Shown piece after piece: positions 54,451 through 62,138 of a stretch of DNA of 64,000 nucleotides. The stretch covers positions 124,001 to 188,000 of the forward strand of contig JAEWIZ010000023.1 in assembly GCA_023386815.1 (NCBI GenBank). The letters are read 5' to 3'. A program made the translations under genes and the position numbers. Position 1 is the first letter of the stretch, and every line of letters starts with the position of its first letter. The notes under the pieces are model-generated. The model was not told the origin of the DNA. It made no database searches and worked only from the letters and a program-made list of their open reading frames with translations. This DNA is from Bacillota bacterium. Lineage in GTDB: Bacteria > Bacillota > Clostridia > Lachnospirales > Lachnospiraceae.

Positions 54451-55401
54451 TTACAGGTCATTTAATTTTTTTACATAATCCCTAATTACGGAAACAGATG
54501 CTTTGAACTTCTGAAGTTCTTCCGGTAATAAATGTACCTCAACGATATCCTGTACTCCGCTGCGATTTAAGATAGCAGGTACACCACAGAATACGTCGAA
54601 TTCCCCGAATTCACCCTCCAACAAGGTGGAAACCGGAATAATCTTATTCTCGTCATTCATAACAGCTTTTATAATTCCGACCACCGCAGTTGCGATGCCG
54701 TAGCAGGTAGTTCCCTTAACCTCCAGAATATCGAAGCCCACCTTAGTTACACGTCTTACGATCTCGTCTAAATCCACATTCTTATATTCCTCATTATCCT
54801 CGATGATATCCGTAATGCGCTTACCGCCGACGGTTACATGAGACCAAGGGCACATCTGGCTGTCACCATGCTCTCCCATGGTATAGCCCTGCACACTTCT
54901 TGGATCCACCTCAATCAGCTCGCCAATAAAATGCTTTAATCTTGCAGAGTCCATGGCGGTACCGGTACCAATGACCTGATTCTTTGGAAGACCGGATAAT
55001 TTATAGACATAATATGCGATAATATCCACCGGATTTGATACCACAATAAAATGACCACGGAAACCGGAGGCCATTACCGGTTCTACGATAGATTTTGCAA
55101 TATTAGCCGACAGTTCCAGTGTATCCAGTCTGGTCTGACCAAACTTTGGAGGTGCTCCTGCGGTAATTACAACAATATCTGCATCCCCACAATCCTTATA
55201 TTCACCTTCCGACACCTTAACGTTACGATTTAAATATTCTACGCAGTGGCATAGATCCATTACCTCGCCGCGTGCCTTGTTTTTATTAATATCAATAATC
55301 ATTACCTCATCACAGATACCTTGCGTTATTAAACTAAACGCTGTAGAAGAACCTACTAGGCCTGCACCGATAATAACAACCTTACTTCGATTAATTGTCA
55401 T
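54451..55401 (-). CDS. ldh: L-lactate dehydrogenase
   Basis: Reduces pyruvate to L-lactate with NADH, a terminal fermentation step. The 316 residues show the NAD site KVVIIGAGLVGSSTAF, the DINKNKA loop after the second beta-strand, VVITAGAPPKFGQTR (substrate Arg), VSNPVDIIAYY, DSARLKHFIGELI and the catalytic His in MGEHGDSQMCPWS. Malate dehydrogenase is the alternative, but overall layout and the GEHGDSQ motif favour LDH. GAAAGGAAGG precedes the ATG. First gene of a pair with the cupin-AraC regulator. Confidence 0.92.
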   Translation of the reverse strand: MTINRSKVVIIGAGLVGSSTAFSLITQGICDEVMIIDINKNKARGEVMDLCHCVEYLNRNVKVSEGEYKDCGDADIVVITAGAPPKFGQTRLDTLELSANIAKSIVEPVMASGFRGHFIVVSNPVDIIAYYVYKLSGLPKNQVIGTGTAMDSARLKHFIGELIEVDPRSVQGYTMGEHGDSQMCPWSHVTVGGKRITDIIEDNEEYKNVDLDEIVRRVTKVGFDILEVKGTTCYGIATAVVGIIKAVMNDENKIIPVSTLLEGEFGEFDVFCGVPAILNRSGVQDIVEVHLLPEELQKFKASVSVIRDYVKKLNDL

Positions 55402-55913
55402 ATATATTCCTTCCTTTCAACTGAAAGAGTAATTAGGCAATTGCGTAATCGCCTCGTAAGTGATTTCTTACATCTTATATAATTCTCAAAAAGTGTAGCA
55501 GAATTGTAAATGAATAAGATGGATGTTACTTGATCGTTTTCATTATTATTCTTATGTAAATGATATCTTACCAATGCTCAATATTCAATAGTTTTCTGTT
55601 TGGATTCAGAGCTTTCTATATGTACCACACCAAAAATACGTTTCGGTAGCTATTGAATCCTGCATTGCTTACCTCAACTGTCTGGATCATCATCTATCGT
55701 TTGCAGTCACATTATAGTTCTTTAAATATCTATTATATATCTCTCTTAAGAAACTATAAGATGAATCAGCTCGCTAATTCATCTTACATAAATAAAGGTG
55801 CTAAGATTAGCATCTCAACACCTTCACATTTTTTATTTTATTATAAATCGTAAGTTCTCACGGTCATAACACTCCTGGTGTCAATAAGCATAGAACCATC
55901 TACTCCTTTAATT
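55402..55913. other. AT-rich intergenic region between ldh and the transglutaminase gene
   Basis: No convincing gene. Contains a perfect 10-bp inverted repeat, TAAGATGAAT at 55757-55766 and its complement at 55777-55786, probably a weak terminator for the minus-strand surface-protein gene, and a weak hairpin just after the gene at 55797-55825. Confidence 0.5.
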
Positions 55914-57716
55914 TCACTTATAATTATCATATAGGGTAGAAGTGCAGCCCATGCTTTCATGACCGTAATGATCAGGAATCGCTGCATCCGATTTAAGAAA
56001 ATAATCATATCTGAGACCATGGCCTGTAGGATCATCCCAGGTCACATCAACATTATACCAATTTCCATCTAAGAATACTTGATTCCAGCCATGCTCCATT
56101 TTCGCAGATATAATAAACTCGGTGGGAATACCTATAAAATCCACGAACATTTGATAGGTCAGGGAATACCCATTGCAGACACAGGTTCCATAAGTTAAGG
56201 TATCTGAGATACTATAGTTGCTGAAGGTATAATCATAGTCTAAGTTATTCACCATCCAATCATGAATCTTTTTCAATTTTGTAAAATCAGAATCTGAGGC
56301 CGTAACCTGAGACATGCAATCTACTACCTTAGCATACATCTTCTTTGTGTTTTCAGAATAAAGCCACATCGATTGATTATGGCGATATGCCAATTTGAGA
56401 ATTAGGGCGTCAGTGTCCGCTTCAAAGGTTGAATAAAACGGATTCCCACGTAGCACTGTTTTACTTTCATCGCAAATAATATCCACTTTCAATGCACAAT
56501 CTGTAAAGGCATATTGTTCCATTTCAACATTAGACTCAAAGGATATTGTATTCAGATTAAAACAGTCTGTGAAGGCACCTTTTTCAAGGTAACTTTTCTT
56601 AAGAAACATAACCGTCTCTAAACCGCTGGAGGAAATAGCCTCTGACTTCAGCTTTGCTTCCCCCTGAAAGGTAATACTCTTAAGCGAATCGGAAAGAGAA
56701 ATTGCATTCTTATTAAGCACTGCATCATCCTGGAAGGTTATCTGTTTGAGACTCTCACACATAGAAACTGCCTCTACCCCCAAATTAGCCTTGCCTGAAA
56801 AGGTTATCTCCTCTACGACAGTATCTTCAATTGCATTCTTTTTTAGGGTTGCATCTCCCTGAAAGGTGATACGTTTCAGCTTTTCACATTCGATAATCGC
56901 TTCGCCCTCTATTAAAGTATTGCCTTTAAATGTCAGCTCCGAAATTTCAGCATAATGCAAACCATTAAAACCAATTGTGGCATCTGTCTGAAAGATTAAG
57001 GATTTCAATTTGCTGCATCCAGCTATTGCATTTGCTTCTAAAGTAACCTTGCCCTGCAGATCCAGATTAGTTAACTTTTCGCAGGAAATAAAGGCATATT
57101 TGCCGATAGTTGCAGAACCCTTCACCGTAATCCTCGTTGCAGTACATTCCTCAAAAGCTGATTCTCCTATCGAAGTAATATTACTCCCAAGTACCACTAT
57201 ATCTACTTTTGCCTTCTCAAAGGCATGACTGCTTATTCCGGTAACCTTGATTCCAGCAACCGTGTCAGGAATCACAAGCTTTGTCGGTAACTTTGATTTT
57301 GAATTGTAGCCAGCCACGGTTAAGGTCTTGCCATTAAAATAGTAATTAAACGGTGTAACATTAACTGTAAACTTCTTTTTTAGCTTGCCGTTAATATATT
57401 GTGAGATAACAGCTTTACCTACCTTTTTTGAACGTACTTCACCATTCTTTATTACAGCAACACTTTCATCAGAGGACTTGTAGGTAAATTTCACCCAATC
57501 CCACATTTGTATGCTGTCTCTGTAAGTCATATAATCCGTTGTAACTTCAAGAACATCATTTACACCCATAATATAGGTTGAAGCATTAATTTTATTGGTA
57601 TCCGCCCGGGCTGTGTTTGCCGGAGCCAACATAACAATAAGTGCTATCAGAATAACCGTTTTTAATATCGTAGATGCTACCGTGAAATGTGTTGCCTTGA
57701 TTTTTGATGTCTTCAT
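55914..57716 (-). CDS. Secreted transglutaminase-like protein with BspA-type repeats
   Basis: A 600-residue exported protein. Signal peptide about 1-38 (ending ARA-DT). About 40-120 is a Big2-like module (SSDESVAVIKNGEVRSKKVG, AVISQYINGKLKKKF). About 125-440 holds BspA-type LRRs in a degenerate, Asn/Lys-rich version (LKxITFQGDAxLKKNAI). The C-terminal 130 residues are a transglutaminase-like (cysteine protease fold) domain with an intact triad: Cys 514 in CVCNGYSL, His 542 in MEHGWNQ, Asp 557 in VDVTWDDP. The ATG at 57716 is preferred over the open frame to 57833 because it gives a clean signal peptide and has GGGAG 8 nt upstream. May crosslink or cut surface proteins. Confidence 0.88.
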   Translation of the reverse strand: MKTSKIKATHFTVASTILKTVILIALIVMLAPANTARADTNKINASTYIMGVNDVLEVTTDYMTYRDSIQMWDWVKFTYKSSDESVAVIKNGEVRSKKVGKAVISQYINGKLKKKFTVNVTPFNYYFNGKTLTVAGYNSKSKLPTKLVIPDTVAGIKVTGISSHAFEKAKVDIVVLGSNITSIGESAFEECTATRITVKGSATIGKYAFISCEKLTNLDLQGKVTLEANAIAGCSKLKSLIFQTDATIGFNGLHYAEISELTFKGNTLIEGEAIIECEKLKRITFQGDATLKKNAIEDTVVEEITFSGKANLGVEAVSMCESLKQITFQDDAVLNKNAISLSDSLKSITFQGEAKLKSEAISSSGLETVMFLKKSYLEKGAFTDCFNLNTISFESNVEMEQYAFTDCALKVDIICDESKTVLRGNPFYSTFEADTDALILKLAYRHNQSMWLYSENTKKMYAKVVDCMSQVTASDSDFTKLKKIHDWMVNNLDYDYTFSNYSISDTLTYGTCVCNGYSLTYQMFVDFIGIPTEFIISAKMEHGWNQVFLDGNWYNVDVTWDDPTGHGLRYDYFLKSDAAIPDHYGHESMGCTSTLYDNYK

Positions 57717-58042
57717 AACTAAAGCTCCCTCATTCGTATGTTTTTTAGGTAAAGAATTACCCAATGTTTTTTTATATCTCCATCTTGATAGAAATACCCT
57801 TGAAACTACATCGATAACCCTATAACAAACCATTTTACATAATATCCCCTTTTATGTCAAACTTCGGTACTAGGCTCCAACAAAGTAACATATAGAACTA
57901 TAACACTTTCAAGATCCCAGTATTTAGCAGCTTTGGATGCTAAAAAAGTAGCAGGGTCCTTCCCTGCTACTTAAAATCAGTAATAATCGTTATTCTTTTG
58001 ATACAGCACTATAGGCTTTCAATAGGTAATATTTATCATTTA
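57717..58042. other. Intergenic region with terminator
   Basis: Holds the terminator at 57942-57972 and the promoter side of the transglutaminase gene. No gene seen. Confidence 0.5.
57942..57972 (-). terminator. Terminator of the gene ending at 58043
   Basis: Perfect 11-bp stem AAGTAGCAGGG/CCCTGCTACTT with a 5-nt loop; TTTTTTAGC follows on the minus strand. Confidence 0.88.
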
Positions 58043-58750
58043 TTATGATAATTCATTTAAATATTCTACTAATTGCTTTAAGGAAGAATCCTCCTTGATA
58101 GCTGCTGCTAACTTTTTGTTTACTTCTTCAATAATTGACTTTAGCTCATCCTCTGAGGCAATTTGATTAATATACTCTGTTACGCTATCTTCATTCGGTG
58201 TATTGTTGATCAGAAGTTCACCGGTATCATCCTTACTTACAATCAGCACACTCATTCCAGGTACCAGAGTTTCTACCTTCTTAAGCTTTATATTATAGGT
58301 TGTGAATACAATATAGCTTCCTTCTGTTTGGCCTGGTTTTATAATTTCCTTAATATCTTCATACTTCTCAATGATCTCTTTTTTTCGATCGAATAGCTGC
58401 TGACCCTTTTTCTTATCTTCTTTGGTTCTTGAGGTTAAAATATCAATATTATAAGTTCCTGTCAAATCAAAATATTTATCAACTAAGATTTTAATATCAT
58501 TTTCAACCGCTTGATCTTCTACCACCTCTGCACTTTCAACCATAGACTTTGCATTGACATCAGTTTCCTTAGAAGCGGAAAACATCTGACTCTCATCACT
58601 TACAGCACTTTCGGTGCTGGCAACCTCAGAACTTATTTCTATATTAGTGTCATCCTTTTTATTCCCTTTTTGATTTACGGAATACAAGCTTACGGCTATT
58701 ATAATGGCCACAAGTCCTAAGCCAAGTAAATATTTCTTATTCTTTGTCAT
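58043..58750 (-). CDS. Membrane-anchored protein, unknown, next to NlpC/P60 gene
   Basis: A 235-residue protein with an N-terminal signal anchor (YLLGLGLVAIIIAVSLYSV), a Ser/Glu-rich disordered linker (about 35-80), and a helical/beta extracellular domain (about 85-235) that ends in two amphipathic helices. No recognised family. AAAGGGA precedes the ATG. It is downstream of the SH3-NlpC/P60 gene on the same strand (92-nt gap), so a role at the cell wall is plausible by position only. Confidence 0.68.
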   Translation of the reverse strand: MTKNKKYLLGLGLVAIIIAVSLYSVNQKGNKKDDTNIEISSEVASTESAVSDESQMFSASKETDVNAKSMVESAEVVEDQAVENDIKILVDKYFDLTGTYNIDILTSRTKEDKKKGQQLFDRKKEIIEKYEDIKEIIKPGQTEGSYIVFTTYNIKLKKVETLVPGMSVLIVSKDDTGELLINNTPNEDSVTEYINQIASEDELKSIIEEVNKKLAAAIKEDSSLKQLVEYLNELS

Positions 58751-58842
58751 TCATGTCCCTTTCATCAACTAATTATAATTAAATAATTACGAAACCCATC
58801 ACTGCTGCTATTTTTCATACAATAGCGTTTCGTATTGCCTAA

Positions 58843-60015
58843 TTAATTAATATAGCTAACTGCCTTAATTGGCGTTCTATAATTGTAGCTGGTTATTCTG
58901 ATACCGGTCTCAGGACTGCTTGCACTGATTACTTTTCCGTTACCAATATAAATTGCTACATGATTAATGGAGCCACCCCTAGCGTAAAATACTAAGTCTC
59001 CCGGCTGAAGATCACTAATGGAGATTCTTCTTCCACTTACAGCTTGTGATCTGGAGGTTCTAGGAATACTGATACCAAAATTCCTGAACACGGATTGAGT
59101 AAAGCCAGAGCAATCTGTTCCGTTTGTCAAGCTTGTCCCACCCCATACATATGGGTTACCTTCGTATTTCAATGCAAATTGCACGATACTATTCCTTAAA
59201 GAAGAATTAGTGGAACTACCGGAGTTACTGGAACTACCGGAGCTACTGGAACTACCGGAACTACTGGAGTTACTGGAACTACTACTATTATTTTGTGTCG
59301 AAGCAGATCCTTGTCCTGCATTCCCGGTCTGCTCCGTATGTAATGCGGCCTGCTCTTCTTCCAATCGTTCTTGTTCTTCTTCGATTGATACAGCCTCTTC
59401 AAATTCTGTTTTCACTTCAACATAATCCTTGGATAAATAGCCAGTTTTGTTTCCTTCGTAAGCTATTTTTACCCATCCATCCAACTCTTTTTTTACAGCA
59501 TATTCATCACCAACTGCAAATAGTGTTAAGACCTCCGAATCAGTATTAGCTTCTTTTCGTACTTTTAACGTGGTTGTATTAATAACAGCAACACGAGTAC
59601 CCAGCTTACTTACAAGCTTTAGAGCATCTGCTCCCGTGATTAAAAATTCACCTTTAATATAGCCTGTAACCGAACCTGACTTTACTTTATACCAGTCACC
59701 TTCCTGACCAAGAATTCTGGCTGCGGAATTATTGTATAACTTCCCAAGGATGTCACCTTCCTCACTTGGAGAATTTCTAATATTAACATAATCCGTTACC
59801 TGAGCAAAGCCAATATTTTGATATTGTTCTGAATAGTCACTTTCGATATAATTTTTAAAATTAATATTTTCATCTTCGTCACTGACATAATAATTATTTA
59901 AAACCAGATCAATTCCTGCTAATGGTATTTCTTCAGCTTTAACATTCATTGGTTGCCCTGCCAGCACGAACAATCCAAGAACACAACCTGAAATTATCAA
60001 ATGTTTTTTAATCAC
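58843..60015 (-). CDS. Peptidoglycan hydrolase: two SH3 domains and NlpC/P60
   Basis: A 390-residue exported endopeptidase. Signal peptide about 1-26 (ending VKA-EE); two bacterial SH3 domains (about 48-112 and 120-187) that bind the wall; a Glu/Gln-rich helix; a 40-residue Ser/Gly/Asn linker coded by a 9-nt minisatellite; then the NlpC/P60 catalytic domain with Cys 302 in TDCSGFTQ and His 352 in INHVAIYIG, likely cutting D-Glu-mDAP stem peptides. The start is GTG at 60015, 5 nt after GGAGG; the TTG at 60027 would place that ribosome site inside the gene. A WalR-like box overlaps its start region. Confidence 0.92.
   Translation of the reverse strand: MIKKHLIISGCVLGLFVLAGQPMNVKAEEIPLAGIDLVLNNYYVSDEDENINFKNYIESDYSEQYQNIGFAQVTDYVNIRNSPSEEGDILGKLYNNSAARILGQEGDWYKVKSGSVTGYIKGEFLITGADALKLVSKLGTRVAVINTTTLKVRKEANTDSEVLTLFAVGDEYAVKKELDGWVKIAYEGNKTGYLSKDYVEVKTEFEEAVSIEEEQERLEEEQAALHTEQTGNAGQGSASTQNNSSSSSNSSSSGSSSSSGSSSNSGSSTNSSLRNSIVQFALKYEGNPYVWGGTSLTNGTDCSGFTQSVFRNFGISIPRTSRSQAVSGRRISISDLQPGDLVFYARGGSINHVAIYIGNGKVISASSPETGIRITSYNYRTPIKAVSYIN
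59212..59283. repeat. 9-nt minisatellite coding the Ser/Gly linker
   Basis: Eight tandem 9-nt units of the form GGA(A/G)(C/T)TAC(C/T) or close variants, within the NlpC/P60 gene. A change in copy number keeps the reading frame and only alters linker length by 3 residues per unit. Confidence 0.85.
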
Positions 60016-60054
60016 ATTTACCTCCAATGCTATTTGTTACAAAATTATTAAATT

Positions 60055-60071
60055 TGTTACAAACTTGTTAT
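60055..60071. promoter_or_regulatory. Candidate WalR (YycF) binding box
   Basis: TGTTAC-AAACT-TGTTAT fits the WalR consensus TGTWAH-N5-TGTWAH exactly. A further TTTGTTACAAA motif lies at 60033-60043, 20 nt from the one at 60053-60063. It falls just downstream of the proposed -10 box of the NlpC/P60 gene. Confidence 0.5.
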
Positions 60072-60079
60072 AATACACT

Positions 60080-60107
60080 ATTATACAGCTTTACTGGAAA
60101 AGTTCAA
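60080..60107 (-). promoter_or_regulatory. Sigma-A type promoter of the NlpC/P60 gene
   Basis: On the minus strand TTGAAC (60102-60107), 16-nt spacer, TATAAT (60080-60085), 65 nt upstream of the GTG start. Confidence 0.6.
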
Positions 60108-60224
60108 GCTAAAATGGCTATAAAATAATAGGTAATTATTGGTATTTGCATCCAAAAGCCGTTTATTGTCGATTTTTGTAACATATGGTAAAACCTTGGA
60201 ATATATTGTATCGAGGTGATAAAT

Positions 60225-60893
60225 ATGACATTTGATGATATTTGGAAGGCAAATAGAATGGACATCTCAGAAGAAAATATAGGATCTACTGAGATTCCTT
60301 CCCCTGAATTAGTAGCAAAAACAAATCGTTTTTATAAAATTCCTATTTTTTTAAGCCATCCAACCAGCACTACCATGAACAATCTCCAGATAAGCTTTTT
60401 AATCCGCCTAATGAATGAGTTAAAAAAAGAGCTCCTATTTCCACGTACTCTGCCTAATACCGAACAGTATCCGGAGTCAACAATGACAAGTATCCGACGA
60501 ATGGTTAATTCCAGTTATGGTATGCTTACCTTAAATTTGGCTAGAAGAAAAGTAAGAGTAATAGAAACCAATGGTGCAACTGTATTTAACAACGATATCG
60601 GTAGAGAATATTGGACCGGCTCCACCTTCTCTTTTATCGAACCGGCAATGGCTTACCAACGCGGTCTTCCTGAGTTATTTATTACAGAAGCTTTAGTTTC
60701 GGAGCAGGACGTGAATCAGCAAGGAGGAATTTTTCCATTTCGTGTATTAATATGGGATTCCTCAAAAGGAATTGACTATTTCTTTGAAAGCGTGGAGTGG
60801 AAAGAAATGTTACAAAATTGGTCTGCGGAGGTTAGAAGCGGTTATTATATTCAAACGAAATCCGAGTATGATTACACTGGTGAAAACCAATAG
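60225..60893 (+). CDS. Orphan protein with Rossmann-like (TIR/SLOG-like) pattern
   Basis: A 222-residue soluble protein, not recognised. After a 35-residue N-terminal lead, RFYKIPIFLSHPTS starts a strand-then-helix pattern (NLQISFLIRLMNELKKEL), followed by FPRTLPNTEQYPES, SIRRMVNSSYGMLTLNLAR and TFSFIEPAMAYQRGLPELFI. The order (first strand with a polar tip, a Pro/Arg-Thr-Leu loop, an SxGxL strand, then a Glu-Pro-x-Met-Ala helix before a hydrophobic strand) resembles TIR-like or SLOG-like nucleotide-binding folds, but no catalytic site can be named. ATG at 60225 with GAGGTG 6 nt upstream. Single gene, plus strand. Confidence 0.6.
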   Translation: MTFDDIWKANRMDISEENIGSTEIPSPELVAKTNRFYKIPIFLSHPTSTTMNNLQISFLIRLMNELKKELLFPRTLPNTEQYPESTMTSIRRMVNSSYGMLTLNLARRKVRVIETNGATVFNNDIGREYWTGSTFSFIEPAMAYQRGLPELFITEALVSEQDVNQQGGIFPFRVLIWDSSKGIDYFFESVEWKEMLQNWSAEVRSGYYIQTKSEYDYTGENQ

Positions 60894-60959
60894 CTAGATC
60901 TTTGGCAGATTTCTTAGAATAGATGAAATATGTGGCAGATAAATATGTGGTAATAAAAA

Positions 60960-60996
60960 GGGCAGCGTCAATGATTCTTTCATTAAACATCTGCCC
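60960..60996 (-). terminator. Terminator of the terC gene
   Basis: GGGCAG/CTGCCC outer stem with further inner pairing (AATG/CATT), followed on the minus strand by TTTTTATTA; 29 nt past the TerC stop. It could also serve the plus-strand orphan. Confidence 0.7.
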
Positions 60997-61024
60997 TCTT
61001 ACATTTTACACTTGTATCAACTTA

Positions 61025-61852
61025 TTAAGTATTCTTCTCAGCCACGAAAACTATGGACGCTCCTATGCTTCCAGCCATCAAAGATAGGATGATTCCCAGT
61101 GATCTTTCCGGTGAGATATGTACCCCAAATATCATTACAAATAATTTTATTCCGGTAAAGATAAGTATTGCTGCTATGCCGTACTTTACAAAATGAAATT
61201 GCTCATGCACTTTTCCTAATACAAAGTACAAATTTCTTAGACCTATGATAGCAAAAATGTTAGATGTAAATACAATAAAGGGATCAGTGCTGACTGAAAA
61301 TATTGATGGTATTGAGTCTAGTGCAAAGATAATATCTGTAAGCTCAATTAATACCAAGATAACAAATAGTGGGGTTGCGTAAAGAACATTGTTTTTCTTA
61401 ATAAAGAATTTGTCTCCTTCCAATTGATCCGTGATCCGAAAGAACCTCCCTATGAATTGAATGATTCTGCTATTCTCATAATTAGTTCTTTCTTCCTTCT
61501 TAAACATCATCTGAATGCCGCTGAGGATCAAGACAAATCCAAATACATTTAGCAGCCAATGAAAGGAATTAATGATCCTAATGCCAAGAACTATGAATAT
61601 CAGCCTTAATACAAAGGCTCCTGCAATCCCATAATTTAATACTCTCCTTTGATTGTTCTTAGTAATTCCAAAGCTGGAGAATATAACAATGAACAGGAAT
61701 AGATTATCTATGCTAAGGCTCTGTTCAATAACAAAACCACTGATAAATTCCAAAGCCTTTACTCTTCCCAGAACGATAAATATTCCGATACAAAAGCATA
61801 GAGTTATATCAAACCAAAACAACACCCATACAAAAGCCTTTTTTCCTGACAA
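61025..61852 (-). CDS. TerC family integral membrane protein
   Basis: A 275-residue protein with about seven to nine membrane segments. Family marks: GFVIEQSLSIDNLFLFIVIFSS near residue 40 with the conserved acidic pair in the membrane, and VLIELTDIIFALDSIPSIFSV, FIVFTSNIFAIIGLRNLYFVL in the second half. TerC proteins are linked to tellurite resistance and, in characterised cases, to Mn2+ export that metallates secreted enzymes. The start is TTG (61850-61852), chosen for GGAGG 7 nt upstream. Single gene with its own terminator. Confidence 0.92.
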   Translation of the reverse strand: MSGKKAFVWVLFWFDITLCFCIGIFIVLGRVKALEFISGFVIEQSLSIDNLFLFIVIFSSFGITKNNQRRVLNYGIAGAFVLRLIFIVLGIRIINSFHWLLNVFGFVLILSGIQMMFKKEERTNYENSRIIQFIGRFFRITDQLEGDKFFIKKNNVLYATPLFVILVLIELTDIIFALDSIPSIFSVSTDPFIVFTSNIFAIIGLRNLYFVLGKVHEQFHFVKYGIAAILIFTGIKLFVMIFGVHISPERSLGIILSLMAGSIGASIVFVAEKNT

Positions 61853-61919
61853 AGTATTTCCTCCGACTCCTACGATAAAGTGATCCCTTATCTATATATA
61901 TATGAACAAGTCTTCGAAA

Positions 61920-62080
61920 TACTTCATCATTTCTTTATTTTAGCATCTTTTCATTAATTTTTACTTCACTTAAATTTTAACTTTATTTTTATATTTAACT
62001 TCATTTAAATATTATTTCATCTTAAATTTCAAATCATTTTATATTTCAACTTATTTTTAAATTTCAACTTCATATTAACA
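61920..62080. other. Very AT-rich degenerate repeat region
   Basis: Irregular repeats of TTTAACTTCATTTAAAT and TTTCAACTTATTTTTAAAT types with a spacing of about 17-20 nt, between the LysM-GH18 terminator and terC. No gene; it probably includes the terC promoter. Confidence 0.45.
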
Positions 62081-62086
62081 AAAAAA

Positions 62087-62134
62087 TGATAGTTATCCTA
62101 ATCAAAACTTCCCTTGACATTAGGATAACTATCA
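62087..62134 (-). terminator. Terminator of the LysM-GH18 gene
   Basis: Perfect 16-bp stem TGATAGTTATCCTAAT with its complement (62087-62102, 62119-62134), followed on the minus strand by TTTTTTTGTT; 5 nt past the stop. Confidence 0.9.
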
Positions 62135-62138
62135 GCTG

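Noticed and set aside
55653..55853. 66-codon plus-strand open frame
   Set aside because: AT-driven, no ribosome site, composition not protein-like; overlaps a perfect inverted repeat.
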